DNA of 64,000 nt from Janthinobacterium rivuli (GTDB lineage: Bacteria > Pseudomonadota > Gammaproteobacteria > Burkholderiales > Burkholderiaceae_D). A model generated the notes under the pieces. It searched no databases, was not told where the DNA came from, and was given only the letters and a program-made list of their open reading frames with translations. Shown here one piece after another: positions 1-8,698 of this stretch; position 1 is the first letter of the stretch, and each line of letters opens with the position of its first letter. The stretch spans positions 4,960,001 to 5,024,000 of the forward strand of contig NZ_CP121464.1 of NCBI RefSeq assembly GCF_029690045.1, in the 5' to 3' direction. The position numbers and the translations under genes are program-made.

Positions 1-240
1 GCCGGCCGACAGGCACGATTCGAGCGCCACCTTCAGCGCATATTCCGTCCAGCGGCCGCTGGCGGCCATCTCGGCCACGCTCAAGCCGCTGTGGCCTGTA
101 TCGGCCAATGCCTGCAGCATGCCGCGCTTCCAGGCATAGCGCACGCATTGAAAGACGACGGGACCGAAAGCGATTTTTTGCGCCTCGAAACGGGCGGCAA
201 AGGCGGTCTGGCGTTCGGGTGAGAATTTTTTATCTAACAT
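1..240 (-). CDS. SAM-dependent methyltransferase, N-terminal part (runs off the window)
   Basis: Eighty codons are visible, starting MLDKKFSPERQTAFAARFEA and open to the left window edge. The ATG overlaps the stop of the upstream AMP-ligase gene (ATGTTAG), which points to translational coupling in one operon. The visible part looks like the helical N-terminal region that precedes the Rossmann fold in class I methyltransferases of aryl-polyene clusters; the SAM-binding glycine motif would lie outside the window. The function call therefore rests mostly on context (the methyltransferase of such clusters is thought to methylate the aryl head group) and on general resemblance. Confidence 0.6.
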   Translation of the reverse strand, partial: MLDKKFSPERQTAFAARFEAQKIAFGPVVFQCVRYAWKRGMLQALADTGHSGLSVAEMAASGRWTEYALKVALESCLSAG

Positions 241-2066
241 GCGCTCGCTGCTGGAGTGGGTGTATCGGTGCCGCCATCGGGAACGGCAGCGGCATTCGGG
301 TGAAACAGGATGCGGCCGCTGGCATGCTGGCCGACGTCCGACAGGTAACGAAATTGCAGGCTGGCCTTGAGCGCGTCGTATTCCAGCGCCAGCCGCACCG
401 GCCGGTCCGGCAGCACCGGCTGCTGGAATTTCAGCGCATGCATGGCGCGGAACCGCGCGGGCAGGTCCAGGTGCTGGCGCGCGAAGTGCAGCGCCCACTC
501 CACTTGCACCACGCCGGGCAGCAAGGGCGCGCCCGTGAAATGGCCGTCAAAATAGAACAGATTCGCCGGCACGCGCAGCTGGAACAGCAACCGTGGCGTT
601 TCGCCGTCGGCCGAGCGCTCGATCAGCCGCGCATGCGGCAAGCGGGGTTTCTCGAGCAATGCCAGCAACAGCGCCTGCGTCGTCTTGCCCTGCGCATTGA
701 TGGGCAATTGTTCCAGGTAGCGCCAGCGGCGCGGCATGGCAATGGCGTCGACCTGTCCGCCCAGCGCCGTTTGTAGCCGGCGGTTCAGGGCCAGCTTGCC
801 TTCGGCATCGAGCAGCGCCCGGCCAGCGGCGCTGCAGACGACAAAGGCGGCCACCTTCTGACGCTCGCCGGCCGGCGCATCGCACAGCAGCACGCGCGCG
901 TCCAGCACCAGCGGCGTGGCCAGCAATGCCGCTTCGATGGCATTGAGGGAAATGCGTTTTTCTTCGATCTTCACGATGCGGTCGCTGCGTCCCAGCAGCT
1001 GGAAGCGTCCTGGCGCCGTTTCGCGCGCGCGGTCGGCCAAACATAGCCAGCCATCGTCGGCCAGGTGCGCCGAACGCACTTCCAGCGCGCCGTCAGCCAT
1101 CAGGCGCCAGTCGACGCCGGGAAAACCCTGCCAGCTCTCGTCGTCAGGGCGCTCCGGCATGCGCTGGCGCCAGGCGACGCCGCCGGTCTCCGAACTGCCG
1201 TAGATTTCGCGCGGCACGCGGCCCAGCAAATGCCCCGCCGCCAGCGCGCTGTCCAGGGCCAGCGGCCCGCCCGAGGAAAACACGGCGCGCAGCTGCGCGC
1301 GGGCGCCGGACCAGTCGATGTGTTCCGGCAGGCGTTTCAGGTGCGCGGGGCTGGCGGCCAGCACGCACGGACCGCGCGCCAGCAAGGCAGCCAGCTGTTC
1401 CGGGTAGTCCACGCTGTGCGCATGCACGGCACGCCCGGCCGCCAGCGGCCACAGGACCTTGAACAGCAAGCCGTAGATATGCTGGTGCGAGACGGTGGCG
1501 ACGACGGCCGCGCCATCGGCGTGTACACCAAACAGCTGCTCCAGCGTGGCCACCTCGCTGGCCAGCTGCGAGAGCTTTTTCGGGATAGCTTGCGCTGCGC
1601 CCGTACTGCCCGAGGTGTACACCACCAGCGCCGGGAAATCGTCGGCGAGCTGCGTCCACGCACGCTCGGCCAGGCTGTCTGATGGCGGCGGCAGCGGCGC
1701 ATGCGCTGCCGGGAACTGCCCCAGGAAACCATCCACGGACGTAGCCAGCGAAGCGCAGCTGGCCGGCAGCGTATCGGCAGGCAGCCAGACGGTCTTGCCC
1801 GCCTGCCAGGCGCCCAGCAAGGCGGCGCCAAACTCGATGCTGTCGTCCAGGTACAGGGCGAAATGGCGGCCTGCCTGGCCTTCCAGCAAGCCGGCCCAGG
1901 CGGACATGCGCGCCGCAAAGTGCGCGTAATCGAGCACCGCGCCATCGCGCCAGCCCACGGGCATGGCCGGCGGGCGGCCATGCATGAACAGCGCAAGGCG
2001 CGCCAGCGGGGAAATCGGCGGATGTGCGTCAGGCAGAGTAGCTTGCGGCAGAGAAGATTCAGGCAT
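234..2066 (-). CDS. AMP-ligase fused to a hotdog-fold dehydratase (aryl-polyene type)
   Basis: About 610 residues. The N-terminal part is an ANL-superfamily adenylating enzyme: the P-loop-like YTSGSTG motif lies near residues 150-156, YGSSETGG follows near residue 290, and the GRSDRIVKIEEKRIS hinge is about 80 residues further on. The last about 110 residues form a second domain with FYFDGHFTGAPLLPGV, typical of FabA/FabZ-like hotdog dehydratases. In aryl-polyene clusters the ligase loads an aryl acid starter onto carrier protein, and a dehydratase works in chain extension. An upstream in-frame start at 2111 would overlap the preceding gene by 53 bases; the ATG at 2066 overlaps it by only 8 and is preferred. 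Confidence 0.8.
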   Translation of the reverse strand: MPESSLPQATLPDAHPPISPLARLALFMHGRPPAMPVGWRDGAVLDYAHFAARMSAWAGLLEGQAGRHFALYLDDSIEFGAALLGAWQAGKTVWLPADTLPASCASLATSVDGFLGQFPAAHAPLPPPSDSLAERAWTQLADDFPALVVYTSGSTGAAQAIPKKLSQLASEVATLEQLFGVHADGAAVVATVSHQHIYGLLFKVLWPLAAGRAVHAHSVDYPEQLAALLARGPCVLAASPAHLKRLPEHIDWSGARAQLRAVFSSGGPLALDSALAAGHLLGRVPREIYGSSETGGVAWRQRMPERPDDESWQGFPGVDWRLMADGALEVRSAHLADDGWLCLADRARETAPGRFQLLGRSDRIVKIEEKRISLNAIEAALLATPLVLDARVLLCDAPAGERQKVAAFVVCSAAGRALLDAEGKLALNRRLQTALGGQVDAIAMPRRWRYLEQLPINAQGKTTQALLLALLEKPRLPHARLIERSADGETPRLLFQLRVPANLFYFDGHFTGAPLLPGVVQVEWALHFARQHLDLPARFRAMHALKFQQPVLPDRPVRLALEYDALKASLQFRYLSDVGQHASGRILFHPNAAAVPDGGTDTPTPAASAC

Positions 2067-2604
2067 GGTGCAAACGCTTAAAACGCAGGCGGACGAGATA
2101 CTCGCCGCCAAATAACAGGGCCATCAGGACATAGGCGATGACGCCCGTGTACAGTGACCAGACGGCTTCGCTGGCCCACAGTGCCGTACCCAGCGCGATA
2201 GCGCCATTGACGATAAAAAAAACGCACCAGACTTGCGTCACGCGGCGCGTATAGCGCACGGCGGCGGGCGGAAAATCCTTCTCGCGCAAGCGCGCCAGGC
2301 GTTCCACCACCGACGGCGGCGCCCACAAGCTGTAGCCGAAGGTGGCCAGCAAGACGACGTTGACCAGTACCGGATACAGTTTCAGCGGCAGCAGCAGGTT
2401 GCTCCACAGGGCGATGGCGGCCAGCAGCAGCGCGGCGGCCACCGACCAGCGCGCGGCGCGCTGCAGCTTCAGCGCGGGCAGGCGGCAGGCGGCAGCCAGC
2501 AACAGCAACAGCGCCAGCCAGCGCGGCTCGACCTGGCCGTGACCGAACCAGATCGCCAACGGATACAGTACGGTCAGCAGCAACGCGACGGCATTGAGCA
2601 GCAC
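2059..2604 (-). CDS. COG4648-like integral membrane protein of the aryl-polyene cluster
   Basis: 181 residues, almost entirely hydrophobic with about five to six predicted membrane segments, and a short basic C-terminus. Proteins of this kind (COG4648) sit between carrier-protein and ligase genes in aryl-polyene clusters; no enzymatic role is established, and help in membrane assembly or export of the polyene lipid is only a guess. The start is GTG, three bases after the stop of the second acyl carrier protein gene, so the genes are tightly coupled. The family call rests on position plus hydrophobic pattern. Confidence 0.65.
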   Translation of the reverse strand: MLLNAVALLLTVLYPLAIWFGHGQVEPRWLALLLLLAAACRLPALKLQRAARWSVAAALLLAAIALWSNLLLPLKLYPVLVNVVLLATFGYSLWAPPSVVERLARLREKDFPPAAVRYTRRVTQVWCVFFIVNGAIALGTALWASEAVWSLYTGVIAYVLMALLFGGEYLVRLRFKRLHHA

Positions 2605-2607
2605 GCG

Positions 2608-2883
2608 TTATGCCGCCTGTTCAGACACCGACATCGCGCGCAGCGCCTCGACCACATCGTCGATCGTGCGGATGGTCTTGAACACTTCCGGCTGCAGGCG
2701 CTTGCCCGTCAGCTGCTTCAGCTTGACCGCCAGGTCGACCGCGTCGATGCTGTCGATATCGAGTTCGGCGTACAGATTCGACTGCGGCGTCAGCGCCGCC
2801 GGATCGAGCTCGAACATTTCGGCCAGCAGCTGCACTACCCATGCGTACAATTCATCGCGGCTCATTGCGCTCATATCTACCAT
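2608..2883 (-). CDS. acyl carrier protein (second of a pair)
   Basis: 91 residues with the phosphopantetheine site in LDIDSIDAVDL, where the serine follows the aspartate as in all acyl carrier proteins. The protein has the expected length and helical pattern. It lies 11 bases downstream of another carrier protein gene. Paired carrier proteins are normal for aryl-polyene clusters, where they carry the growing polyene chain between ketosynthase, ketoreductase and dehydratase. A second ATG four codons in (MSAMSRDEL) is an alternative start. Confidence 0.85.
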   Translation of the reverse strand: MVDMSAMSRDELYAWVVQLLAEMFELDPAALTPQSNLYAELDIDSIDAVDLAVKLKQLTGKRLQPEVFKTIRTIDDVVEALRAMSVSEQAA

Positions 2884-2894
2884 TTTGCTGCTCC

Positions 2895-3149
2895 TTACTT
2901 CTTTCTGTGAGTGTCAACCATGGCCGCCAGCGCCCGTACCGAGGCAAAGTGGCGGCGCGTATCGGCCGAATCGGCCGACAGGGAAATGCCGTATTTTTTT
3001 TGCAGGGCGACGCCCAGTTCCAGCGCATCGATCGAATCGAGTCCCAGGCCCTCGACAAACAGGGGCGCATCCGTATCGATATCGGCAGCGCTCACGTCTT
3101 CCAGTTGCAGCGCCTCGATGATCAGTTCCTTCACTTCTTGTTCAAGCAT
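2895..3149 (-). CDS. acyl carrier protein (first of a pair)
   Basis: 84 residues; the phosphopantetheine attachment serine is in LGLDSIDALEL near residue 39. It is only distantly similar to the following carrier protein, so the two are a functional pair and not a recent duplication. Its start overlaps the end of the acyltransferase gene (stop at 3142) by 8 bases. It belongs to the aryl-polyene operon read leftwards from about 4690. Confidence 0.85.
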   Translation of the reverse strand: MLEQEVKELIIEALQLEDVSAADIDTDAPLFVEGLGLDSIDALELGVALQKKYGISLSADSADTRRHFASVRALAAMVDTHRKK

Positions 3150-3933
3150 GTTGTTCCTGTTTCCCGCTAAAGTAATGTTGCAAATGAGTGGTCAAGGTAC
3201 GCGCCGCCATCACGTCGCTGGCGCCACCGCCGGTAAACTCGCCGATCGCCAGGTCGTCCTGCACGGCGATCTCGAAATGCGCACGGCGGGCCGGCACGCG
3301 CCACCATGGCTCGCCCTTGCCCAGGGTCCTGGGCAGGCAACGGATCAGCACCGGCGTCACGTCGCGGCGGCCGCGCACGGCGATATTCGCCGCGCCCCGC
3401 TTCAGCAGGACCTCGCCGCTGCATGGCGTGCGCGTGCCTTCCGGGAAAATGATCAGGTTATTGCCGCGCTCCAGCGATGCCAGGCAGGCGTCCACCAGTT
3501 CGGCGCCGCCCGTGTTATTGATATAGCCTGCCGCGCGCACGGGACCGCCCGTAAACGGGTTATTCCACAAATCGGACTTGACGATGCAATCGGCCTGCTT
3601 GACATACGCCATCAGGAAAATCGTGTCGATCAGGGTCGGATGATTGGCCAGGATTAGCAAGCCGCCGCGTTCCAGCTTGTCGAGACCGCGCAAGTCGTAG
3701 CGCAGTACGCCGAGAAAACGCATCAGACCGATGTACAAGCGAAAACTCCAGCGGATGATGGTGCGCGCGCAGGCAATGCGCGTCTCGCACCGCCACACCA
3801 GCATCTGCAGCACGGGAAACACCAGCACGCGCAGCAGCAAGCCACCGAGGCCGAAGGCGGCAAAACTGAGCGCGGTCGCGATGGTACGCCAGCCTATCGA
3901 CAGGCCGGTGCGGACAGCCTTCAGCCTATGCAT
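3142..3933 (-). CDS. lysophospholipid-type acyltransferase (PlsC family)
   Basis: About 263 residues. The acyltransferase HX4D motif is present as NHPTLID, and the second motif as FPEGTR, with hydrophobic segments before them. In aryl-polyene clusters such an enzyme probably transfers the polyene acyl chain to its lipid anchor at the inner membrane. The open frame extends to 4059, but the ATG at 3933 overlaps the upstream gene by just 8 bases and begins MHRLKAVRTGLSIGW, which fits the family better. Confidence 0.85.
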   Translation of the reverse strand: MHRLKAVRTGLSIGWRTIATALSFAAFGLGGLLLRVLVFPVLQMLVWRCETRIACARTIIRWSFRLYIGLMRFLGVLRYDLRGLDKLERGGLLILANHPTLIDTIFLMAYVKQADCIVKSDLWNNPFTGGPVRAAGYINNTGGAELVDACLASLERGNNLIIFPEGTRTPCSGEVLLKRGAANIAVRGRRDVTPVLIRCLPRTLGKGEPWWRVPARRAHFEIAVQDDLAIGEFTGGGASDVMAARTLTTHLQHYFSGKQEQHA

Positions 3934-4687
3934 GACGGCTCCAGCACCATGCCTGGCGGTTGGCCGCATGCTCGAACGTGCGGGCCTCGCCGAGCATGAA
4001 TCGCAATACGGCCAGGCTGCCCGGCATGGCGCCGGCGGCCACCGCCAACGCGTCATCACTGCCGCGGGCGCGCCACGTCAGGCTGAAAGCGGTGCCGGGG
4101 GTAGCCTCGGCCTGCAGCAGCCAGGCAAACGCATGCGACTGCTCATGGCAGTCTTCAAAAGCTTCGAATGGCACCGGCAAGGGACACTCCGCCAGCACCA
4201 GCAATACCTGTGCCGCGCCATCGGCCAGCAAGCCGCACGCCTCGATCACCGCGGCTTCGAGGCTGGCCGCACCGGCAGCGATGGCCAGCTGATTCGCCGT
4301 ATCGGCGCGGGCGATGGAAAACAGGCCTGCGCTGGCATTGTGTACGGCCATGCCGAATGCCGTCGGCGACAAGGGTTCGCCCTGGGCCAGCGCCGACAAC
4401 AGTTCGACGGCGCGCGCCACCTCGCCATGGCGGGAACAAAAGACGAGCGGAATATCACGCTGTTCGCCGAGGCAGGCGTACGCCACTTCGAGCGCCATCT
4501 TGCCCAGCTGACCGGCGCGGCGGCGCAGCATCGGCGTCATCGCACGCACGCCCGGCTCGCCAGCAGCAGCAATCGGTGCGACGGGCAAGGTGCTTTGCGC
4601 CCACGCGCGCCATTGCTGCGGCGTTTCCAGGCCTGGCGCCCATGCGGCATGTCTGACAATTGAAAAACGGACACCGTCGGTGCGCAT
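3926..4687 (-). CDS. beta-ketoacyl synthase chain-length factor
   Basis: About 253 residues, corresponding to the N-terminal half of a ketosynthase (Ketoacyl-synt_2 type). The position that would carry the catalytic cysteine reads HNASAGLF, so it cannot condense by itself and is expected to pair with a full ketosynthase encoded further left, outside the window. It is the first gene of the operon. Two ATGs are close together (4693 and 4687); the AGGGA sequence is correctly spaced only for the one at 4687. Confidence 0.8.
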   Translation of the reverse strand: MRTDGVRFSIVRHAAWAPGLETPQQWRAWAQSTLPVAPIAAAGEPGVRAMTPMLRRRAGQLGKMALEVAYACLGEQRDIPLVFCSRHGEVARAVELLSALAQGEPLSPTAFGMAVHNASAGLFSIARADTANQLAIAAGAASLEAAVIEACGLLADGAAQVLLVLAECPLPVPFEAFEDCHEQSHAFAWLLQAEATPGTAFSLTWRARGSDDALAVAAGAMPGSLAVLRFMLGEARTFEHAANRQAWCWSRHA

Positions 4688-4693
4688 ATGCAT

Positions 4694-5215
4694 ATCCCTG
4701 AGCTCAAAAAAGGCGAACTCACGTCAAAACTGCGCAAAAAGCCTCGCCGGCGTTCTTTTCAAATTATAAACGAAGGAAGTAAAAATAACTAAAATAAATG
4801 GCCGTGGAGCAACTTTTTAAATGCAAATACAAAATCCATCTTTTAAAGATGGACCTCACTTTAGTTACTATTTGCAACACTCACATCGATTATTTTCAAT
4901 GGGAGAATAAGCATTCTCCGGCAAACCGCCGGCATTCTCGGAACGGGTGTTTTTTTATCCATGATCAAAACAAGGTGCGCATACCACAAAGTGGAGCGTT
5001 GTTTTTAGATAACACACTCAACATGGCGCAATGGCGCGGAAAATACGGTCGCCGGGCATGACTGGCCACTGCGCGCCAGGATGGAATGCCCCGGAAAAAC
5101 GGGCAGCCACATATTATCCACGCATGGCTTAAAGCGGGTGCGCGGCAAGGACGATACAGAGCGTTTGCTTTATGCCAGTTCCAGCCGGCCGATTCAACTC
5201 TGGCGGCTTTACATA
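4694..5215. promoter_or_regulatory. AT-rich non-coding upstream region of the aryl-polyene operon
   Basis: No convincing gene. A -10-like TATAAT on the minus strand (4763-4768) lies about 70 bases upstream of the chain-length factor, with a weak TTAGTT 18 bases before it. Two inverted repeats lie further up: an 8-bp-arm palindrome CCATCTTT-T-AAAGATGG at 4836-4852, and a 7-bp-arm GGAGAAT/ATTCTCC hairpin at 4902-4919. These could be operator sites for a cluster regulator, but this is inference. The small plus-strand open frame at 4798-5061 has no recognisable features. Confidence 0.4.
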
Positions 5216-5580
5216 TCAGCATGAAAAAACATGAAACGCCGTGACGATGGGCGCGCCCATATGCAGGGTCTTGGCCGTCAGCGACATATTGGCGACACCA
5301 TCGGACGAGGTGGCCAGGATGGCCTTGCAGGGATGGATGCCCTGCCAGTGCGACAAGGCCAGCCCGAAGGGCAGCGACCAGCAGCATCAAGAAGCTGCAC
5401 CGAGCCGCGCCGGCCATGTAGCGGGGAGCAGTATGCAGGAAGGCGGGGCCAAAGCATGTATCCAGGGCCAGGGCGATGACGATGACGATGAACAGGGAGT
5501 CCGTGCGATCATCAATCCGGGCAGGCGCAACAGATGGTGGCGCCCGCCAATCCGGTGACCAGTGCCGCACAGTAAGGGCA
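5216..5580 (-). pseudogene. relic of an AbrB-family (PF05145-type) membrane protein
   Basis: Read on the minus strand, the segment encodes the C-terminal part of an AbrB-type (formerly putative ammonia monooxygenase) membrane protein, broken by a frameshift near 5370. The upstream frame gives GPAFLHTAPRYMAGAA and SFLMLLVAA. The downstream frame gives GLALSHWQGIHP, then GVANMSLTAKTLHMG and APIVTAFHVF, followed by an early stop. The pattern of glycine, NMSLTA and TAFHV resembles the conserved second half of the family. Upstream sequence has in-frame stops and no intact start, so the gene is dead. It lies just downstream of the ABC transporter ATPase gene. Confidence 0.55.
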
Positions 5581-5615
5581 ATATACTGTGCGCCAGCATG
5601 GCCACCTCGCCAACG

Positions 5616-6689
5616 TTAAAACACCCAGAGCTTATCGGCCGGCATGTGCAACCAGTACTTGCCCGCTTCGAGCTTGTGGCGCGAATAGGCGCGCAGGCTG
5701 ATGTTTTCGGCGCCGCCGCGTTCGAACAGGCATTCCCAGCGGTCACCCAGGTACATGCACGTCAGCAGCGGCAGCTCGATGGCATTGTCGACCTGCGTGG
5801 CGCTGATCTTGACTTCCTCGACGCGGATCATAGTGGTCACCTCCGTGCCCACGTTGGCGCCGCGCGCCACGCCCTGCATGGAGGCGCCATCGACCAGCAG
5901 GCGCACCTGATTGCCTTCGCGCTGCACCACCTTGCCGGGCAGGCGGTTGTTACTGCCCATGAATTCGGCCGTGAACAGGGTGTCCGGCGTTTCATACATG
6001 CTTTGCGGCGTGCCCTGCTGCTCGATCTTGCCGTTATTCAGCAGCAGGATGCGGTCGGAAATGGCCATCGCCTCGCCCTGGTCATGCGTCACCATCAGCG
6101 CGGACAGACCCAGGCGCACGATCAGTTCGCGCAGGAAGGCGCGTGCTTCCTCGCGCAGCTTGGCGTCCAGGTTCGACAGCGGTTCGTCGAGCAGGATCAC
6201 GGGCGGGTTGTACACCAGCGCGCGGGCGATCGCCACGCGCTGCTGCTGGCCGCCGGACAGCTGGTGCGGATAGCGCTCGCCCAGGTGACCCAGGCCCAGC
6301 TGCGTCAGCACTTCCTTGATGCGCGCGGCGATTTCCGTGCTGCCCATCTTGCGCAATTTGAGGCCGTAGGCGACGTTGTCGAACACGGTCTTGTGCGGCC
6401 ACAGCGCGTACGACTGGAACACCAGTCCCAGGTTGCGGTGCTCGGCCGGCATTTCGAAATGCTTCGCGCCATCGAAGACATTGCGCTCGCCGATCTGGAT
6501 GGTGCCCGCCTTCGGGCTTTCCAGGCCGGCGACGGCGCGCAGCAAGGTGGTCTTGCCGCTGCCCGAAGGCCCCAGCAAGGCGACCACTTCGCCTTTTTTC
6601 AGGTGCATCGAGACGCCCTTCAGGATCTGGTTGGCGGAGGCGCCGGTGCCGTAGTCCAGGTACAGCTCATTGACGGTCAATTCATTCAT
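5616..6689 (-). CDS. ABC transporter ATP-binding protein (FbpC/PotA type)
   Basis: 357 residues. Walker A GPSGSGKTT near residue 40, Q-loop around FQSYALWPH, signature LSGGQQQR, Walker B ILLDEPLSNLDA and the H-loop THD are all present. The last about 110 residues form a TOBE-like regulatory domain. It energises the adjacent double permease and is the last gene of the uptake operon, 35 bases after it. The family includes ferric iron, polyamine, thiamine and phosphonate importers, so the ATPase alone does not fix the substrate. Confidence 0.9.
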   Translation of the reverse strand: MNELTVNELYLDYGTGASANQILKGVSMHLKKGEVVALLGPSGSGKTTLLRAVAGLESPKAGTIQIGERNVFDGAKHFEMPAEHRNLGLVFQSYALWPHKTVFDNVAYGLKLRKMGSTEIAARIKEVLTQLGLGHLGERYPHQLSGGQQQRVAIARALVYNPPVILLDEPLSNLDAKLREEARAFLRELIVRLGLSALMVTHDQGEAMAISDRILLLNNGKIEQQGTPQSMYETPDTLFTAEFMGSNNRLPGKVVQREGNQVRLLVDGASMQGVARGANVGTEVTTMIRVEEVKISATQVDNAIELPLLTCMYLGDRWECLFERGGAENISLRAYSRHKLEAGKYWLHMPADKLWVF

Positions 6690-6724
6690 GATGTGGTCTC
6701 AGTCTTTGTATTTAGTTATGCGGC

Positions 6725-8515
6725 TCAGTTGTGTAACTTCACGCCGAAGCGCAGCGCGATGCCCAGGCCGATGGCCACCAGGGTGATATTGATGAAGGAC
6801 AGCGCCGCCACCAGATCGGTCGAGCCGCCCGCCCACAGCGACACCAGCATGGCGCCGATCACTTCCGTGCCCGGCGAGAGCAGGTACACGCCCGTCGAAT
6901 ATTCGCGTTCGAAGATCAGGAACACCATCAGCCAGGCGCCCAGCAAGCCGTATTTGATCAGCGGCAGGGTCACGTCGCGTGTCACCTGGCCGCGGTTGGC
7001 GCCGACGGCGCGCGCCGCCTCTTCCAGCTCCGGTCCCACTTGCAGCAGCGCCGTGGAAATCAAACGCATGCCGTAGGCCATCCACACCACCGAATACGCG
7101 AGCCACAGGGCGAAGATCGTCGAGCGCACTTCGCGCAGCACTGGTATCACATGGCCGCTCAGCCACAGGGCCACGCCGTTGTCCATGCCTTTCAATATGC
7201 CGTCGAGCCAGGCCGGCACGAACAGGAACACCCACAGGAACGACAAGCCGGCCAGCAAACCCGGCACGGCGCGCGGCACCAGCACGCTGTAATCGAGCAG
7301 GCGCGTGATGCCGTCCTGCTTGCGGTGCATGGCCAGCGCGATGAAGCTGTAGCAGCCCACGGCCAGCGCACCGCCGACGACGCCGATCAGGATGGTGTTG
7401 ACGATGCCGCGCACCAGCGATGGCTGGTCGAAAATATCGCGGAAGTGCTGCAGGGTCAATACGTCGGCCAGGTGCACGCCCTCGCCCCAGTACTGCACGA
7501 AGGAGCGCAGCACGATGCCGCTCAAAGGCAGGATGATGGTGAAGATCAGCCAGCCTGCCAGCAGGGCAAACGCCAGCCACTTCCAGCGGCCCAGCGGCAT
7601 CGCCTTGCTGCGCGCGCCCTTGCCCTTGATCGACACATATTTGTTGGCGGACTTGAGCAGCCAGCGCTGTATCATCACCAGCGGCATGGTCACCATCACC
7701 AGGCAGACGGCGACGGCGGCCATCAGGTGGTACGACGGCGTGCCGAGTTTATTCGTCAGCTTGTACAGATAGGTCGGCAGCACCAGATGGCCTTCCGGAT
7801 CGCCGAGCACCAGCACCAGGCCGAATACTTCGAAGCCGAGGAAGAACACCAGCACGCCCGCATACGCCAGCGCCGGCATGATCATCGGCAGCGACACGTT
7901 GAGCATGACCTGCACCGGCGAAGCGCCGGCCACGCGGGCCGCCTCTTCCACGTCCGAACCCAGGCTTTTCAGGGCTGACGAGGCATACAGGTAGACGTGC
8001 GGCACGTGCGTCAGGCCGGCGATGATGACGATGCTGGTGAAGGAATAAATATTCCAGGGCACGAAGCCGAACAGCTCCTTGGCCCAGACCGAGTAAAAGC
8101 CCACGGGTCCCATCGACACGACGTAGCCAAAGCCCATCACCATCGGCGAGACAAAGATCGGCACCAGCAGCATCGGCGCCACCCAGCCGCGGCCAGGCAA
8201 ATCCGTGCGCACCATCAGGAAGGCCAGCATGCCGCCCAGCGGCACGGCGATCACGGTCAGGCCGCAGGCAAGCATCAGGCCATTCTTGAAGGCCATCGAG
8301 AAATCGGGATCATCGAAGATGAAACGATAGGAATCAAAGCCGAATTCGCGCACCGGCATGAAAAACGGCGCGTTCAGAAAGCTCTGGTAAAAAATCAGGA
8401 ACAGCGGCAGGAAAATGGCGACCATGGTGATCGCCACGACCACGCCGCGCGGCCAGTTCAGGCGCGACAAGGGAGAGCGCGACCGTGCAGGCAGCGGCAA
8501 GATAGCAGTTTGCAT
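6725..8515 (-). CDS. ABC transporter permease with two fused membrane domains (FbpB-like)
   Basis: About 596 residues in two homologous halves, each with around six membrane segments and an EAA loop for contact with the ATPase. The first reads EEAARVAGASPVQVM and the second EEAARAVGANRGQVT. One chain thus supplies both halves of the membrane channel, as in ferric-type importers. A start at 8545 is also open; the ATG at 8515 (MQTAILPLPARSRS) is preferred from protein length, but neither has a strong ribosome binding site. It is separated from the binding-protein gene by about 180 bases containing a repeat element. Confidence 0.88.
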   Translation of the reverse strand: MQTAILPLPARSRSPLSRLNWPRGVVVAITMVAIFLPLFLIFYQSFLNAPFFMPVREFGFDSYRFIFDDPDFSMAFKNGLMLACGLTVIAVPLGGMLAFLMVRTDLPGRGWVAPMLLVPIFVSPMVMGFGYVVSMGPVGFYSVWAKELFGFVPWNIYSFTSIVIIAGLTHVPHVYLYASSALKSLGSDVEEAARVAGASPVQVMLNVSLPMIMPALAYAGVLVFFLGFEVFGLVLVLGDPEGHLVLPTYLYKLTNKLGTPSYHLMAAVAVCLVMVTMPLVMIQRWLLKSANKYVSIKGKGARSKAMPLGRWKWLAFALLAGWLIFTIILPLSGIVLRSFVQYWGEGVHLADVLTLQHFRDIFDQPSLVRGIVNTILIGVVGGALAVGCYSFIALAMHRKQDGITRLLDYSVLVPRAVPGLLAGLSFLWVFLFVPAWLDGILKGMDNGVALWLSGHVIPVLREVRSTIFALWLAYSVVWMAYGMRLISTALLQVGPELEEAARAVGANRGQVTRDVTLPLIKYGLLGAWLMVFLIFEREYSTGVYLLSPGTEVIGAMLVSLWAGGSTDLVAALSFINITLVAIGLGIALRFGVKLHN

Positions 8516-8554
8516 GATGAATCCAATGAATGAGGGGTGCGGCATCCAGCCGCC

Positions 8555-8698
8555 GGCGAACGCCCGCGGCTGGCCAAGGAACTCCGATAAAACCGTAGCG
8601 AGCGGCAGTGAGTTGTGGCTGAGAAGCGGAGCTGTGCGAATGCACAGTGAGCATCGGAGGCCGCAAATCGCGACGCGCAGTAGGTTTTTCGGATGTTC
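8555..8698. repeat. dispersed-repeat-like element between binding-protein and permease genes
   Basis: The non-coding stretch between the two transporter genes carries a characteristic imperfect palindromic sequence: a core GCTGTGCGAATGCACAGT at 8631-8648, flanked by GGCTGAGAAGCGGA on the left and GCATCGGAGGCCGC on the right. From memory, very similar elements occur in intergenic regions of Oxalobacteraceae and other Burkholderiales; this could not be verified here. In the transcript it would fold and could separate expression of the abundant binding protein from the permease. Confidence 0.5.

Noticed and set aside
4798..5061. 87-codon plus-strand frame in the gap before the aryl-polyene operon
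   Set aside because: No ribosome site, no domain, odd composition; overlaps palindromes and probably promoter DNA.
5110..5125. DnaA-box-like word TTATCCACG
   Set aside because: Only one imperfect copy, with no cluster, AT-rich unwinding element or replication gene nearby; chance occurrence is likely.
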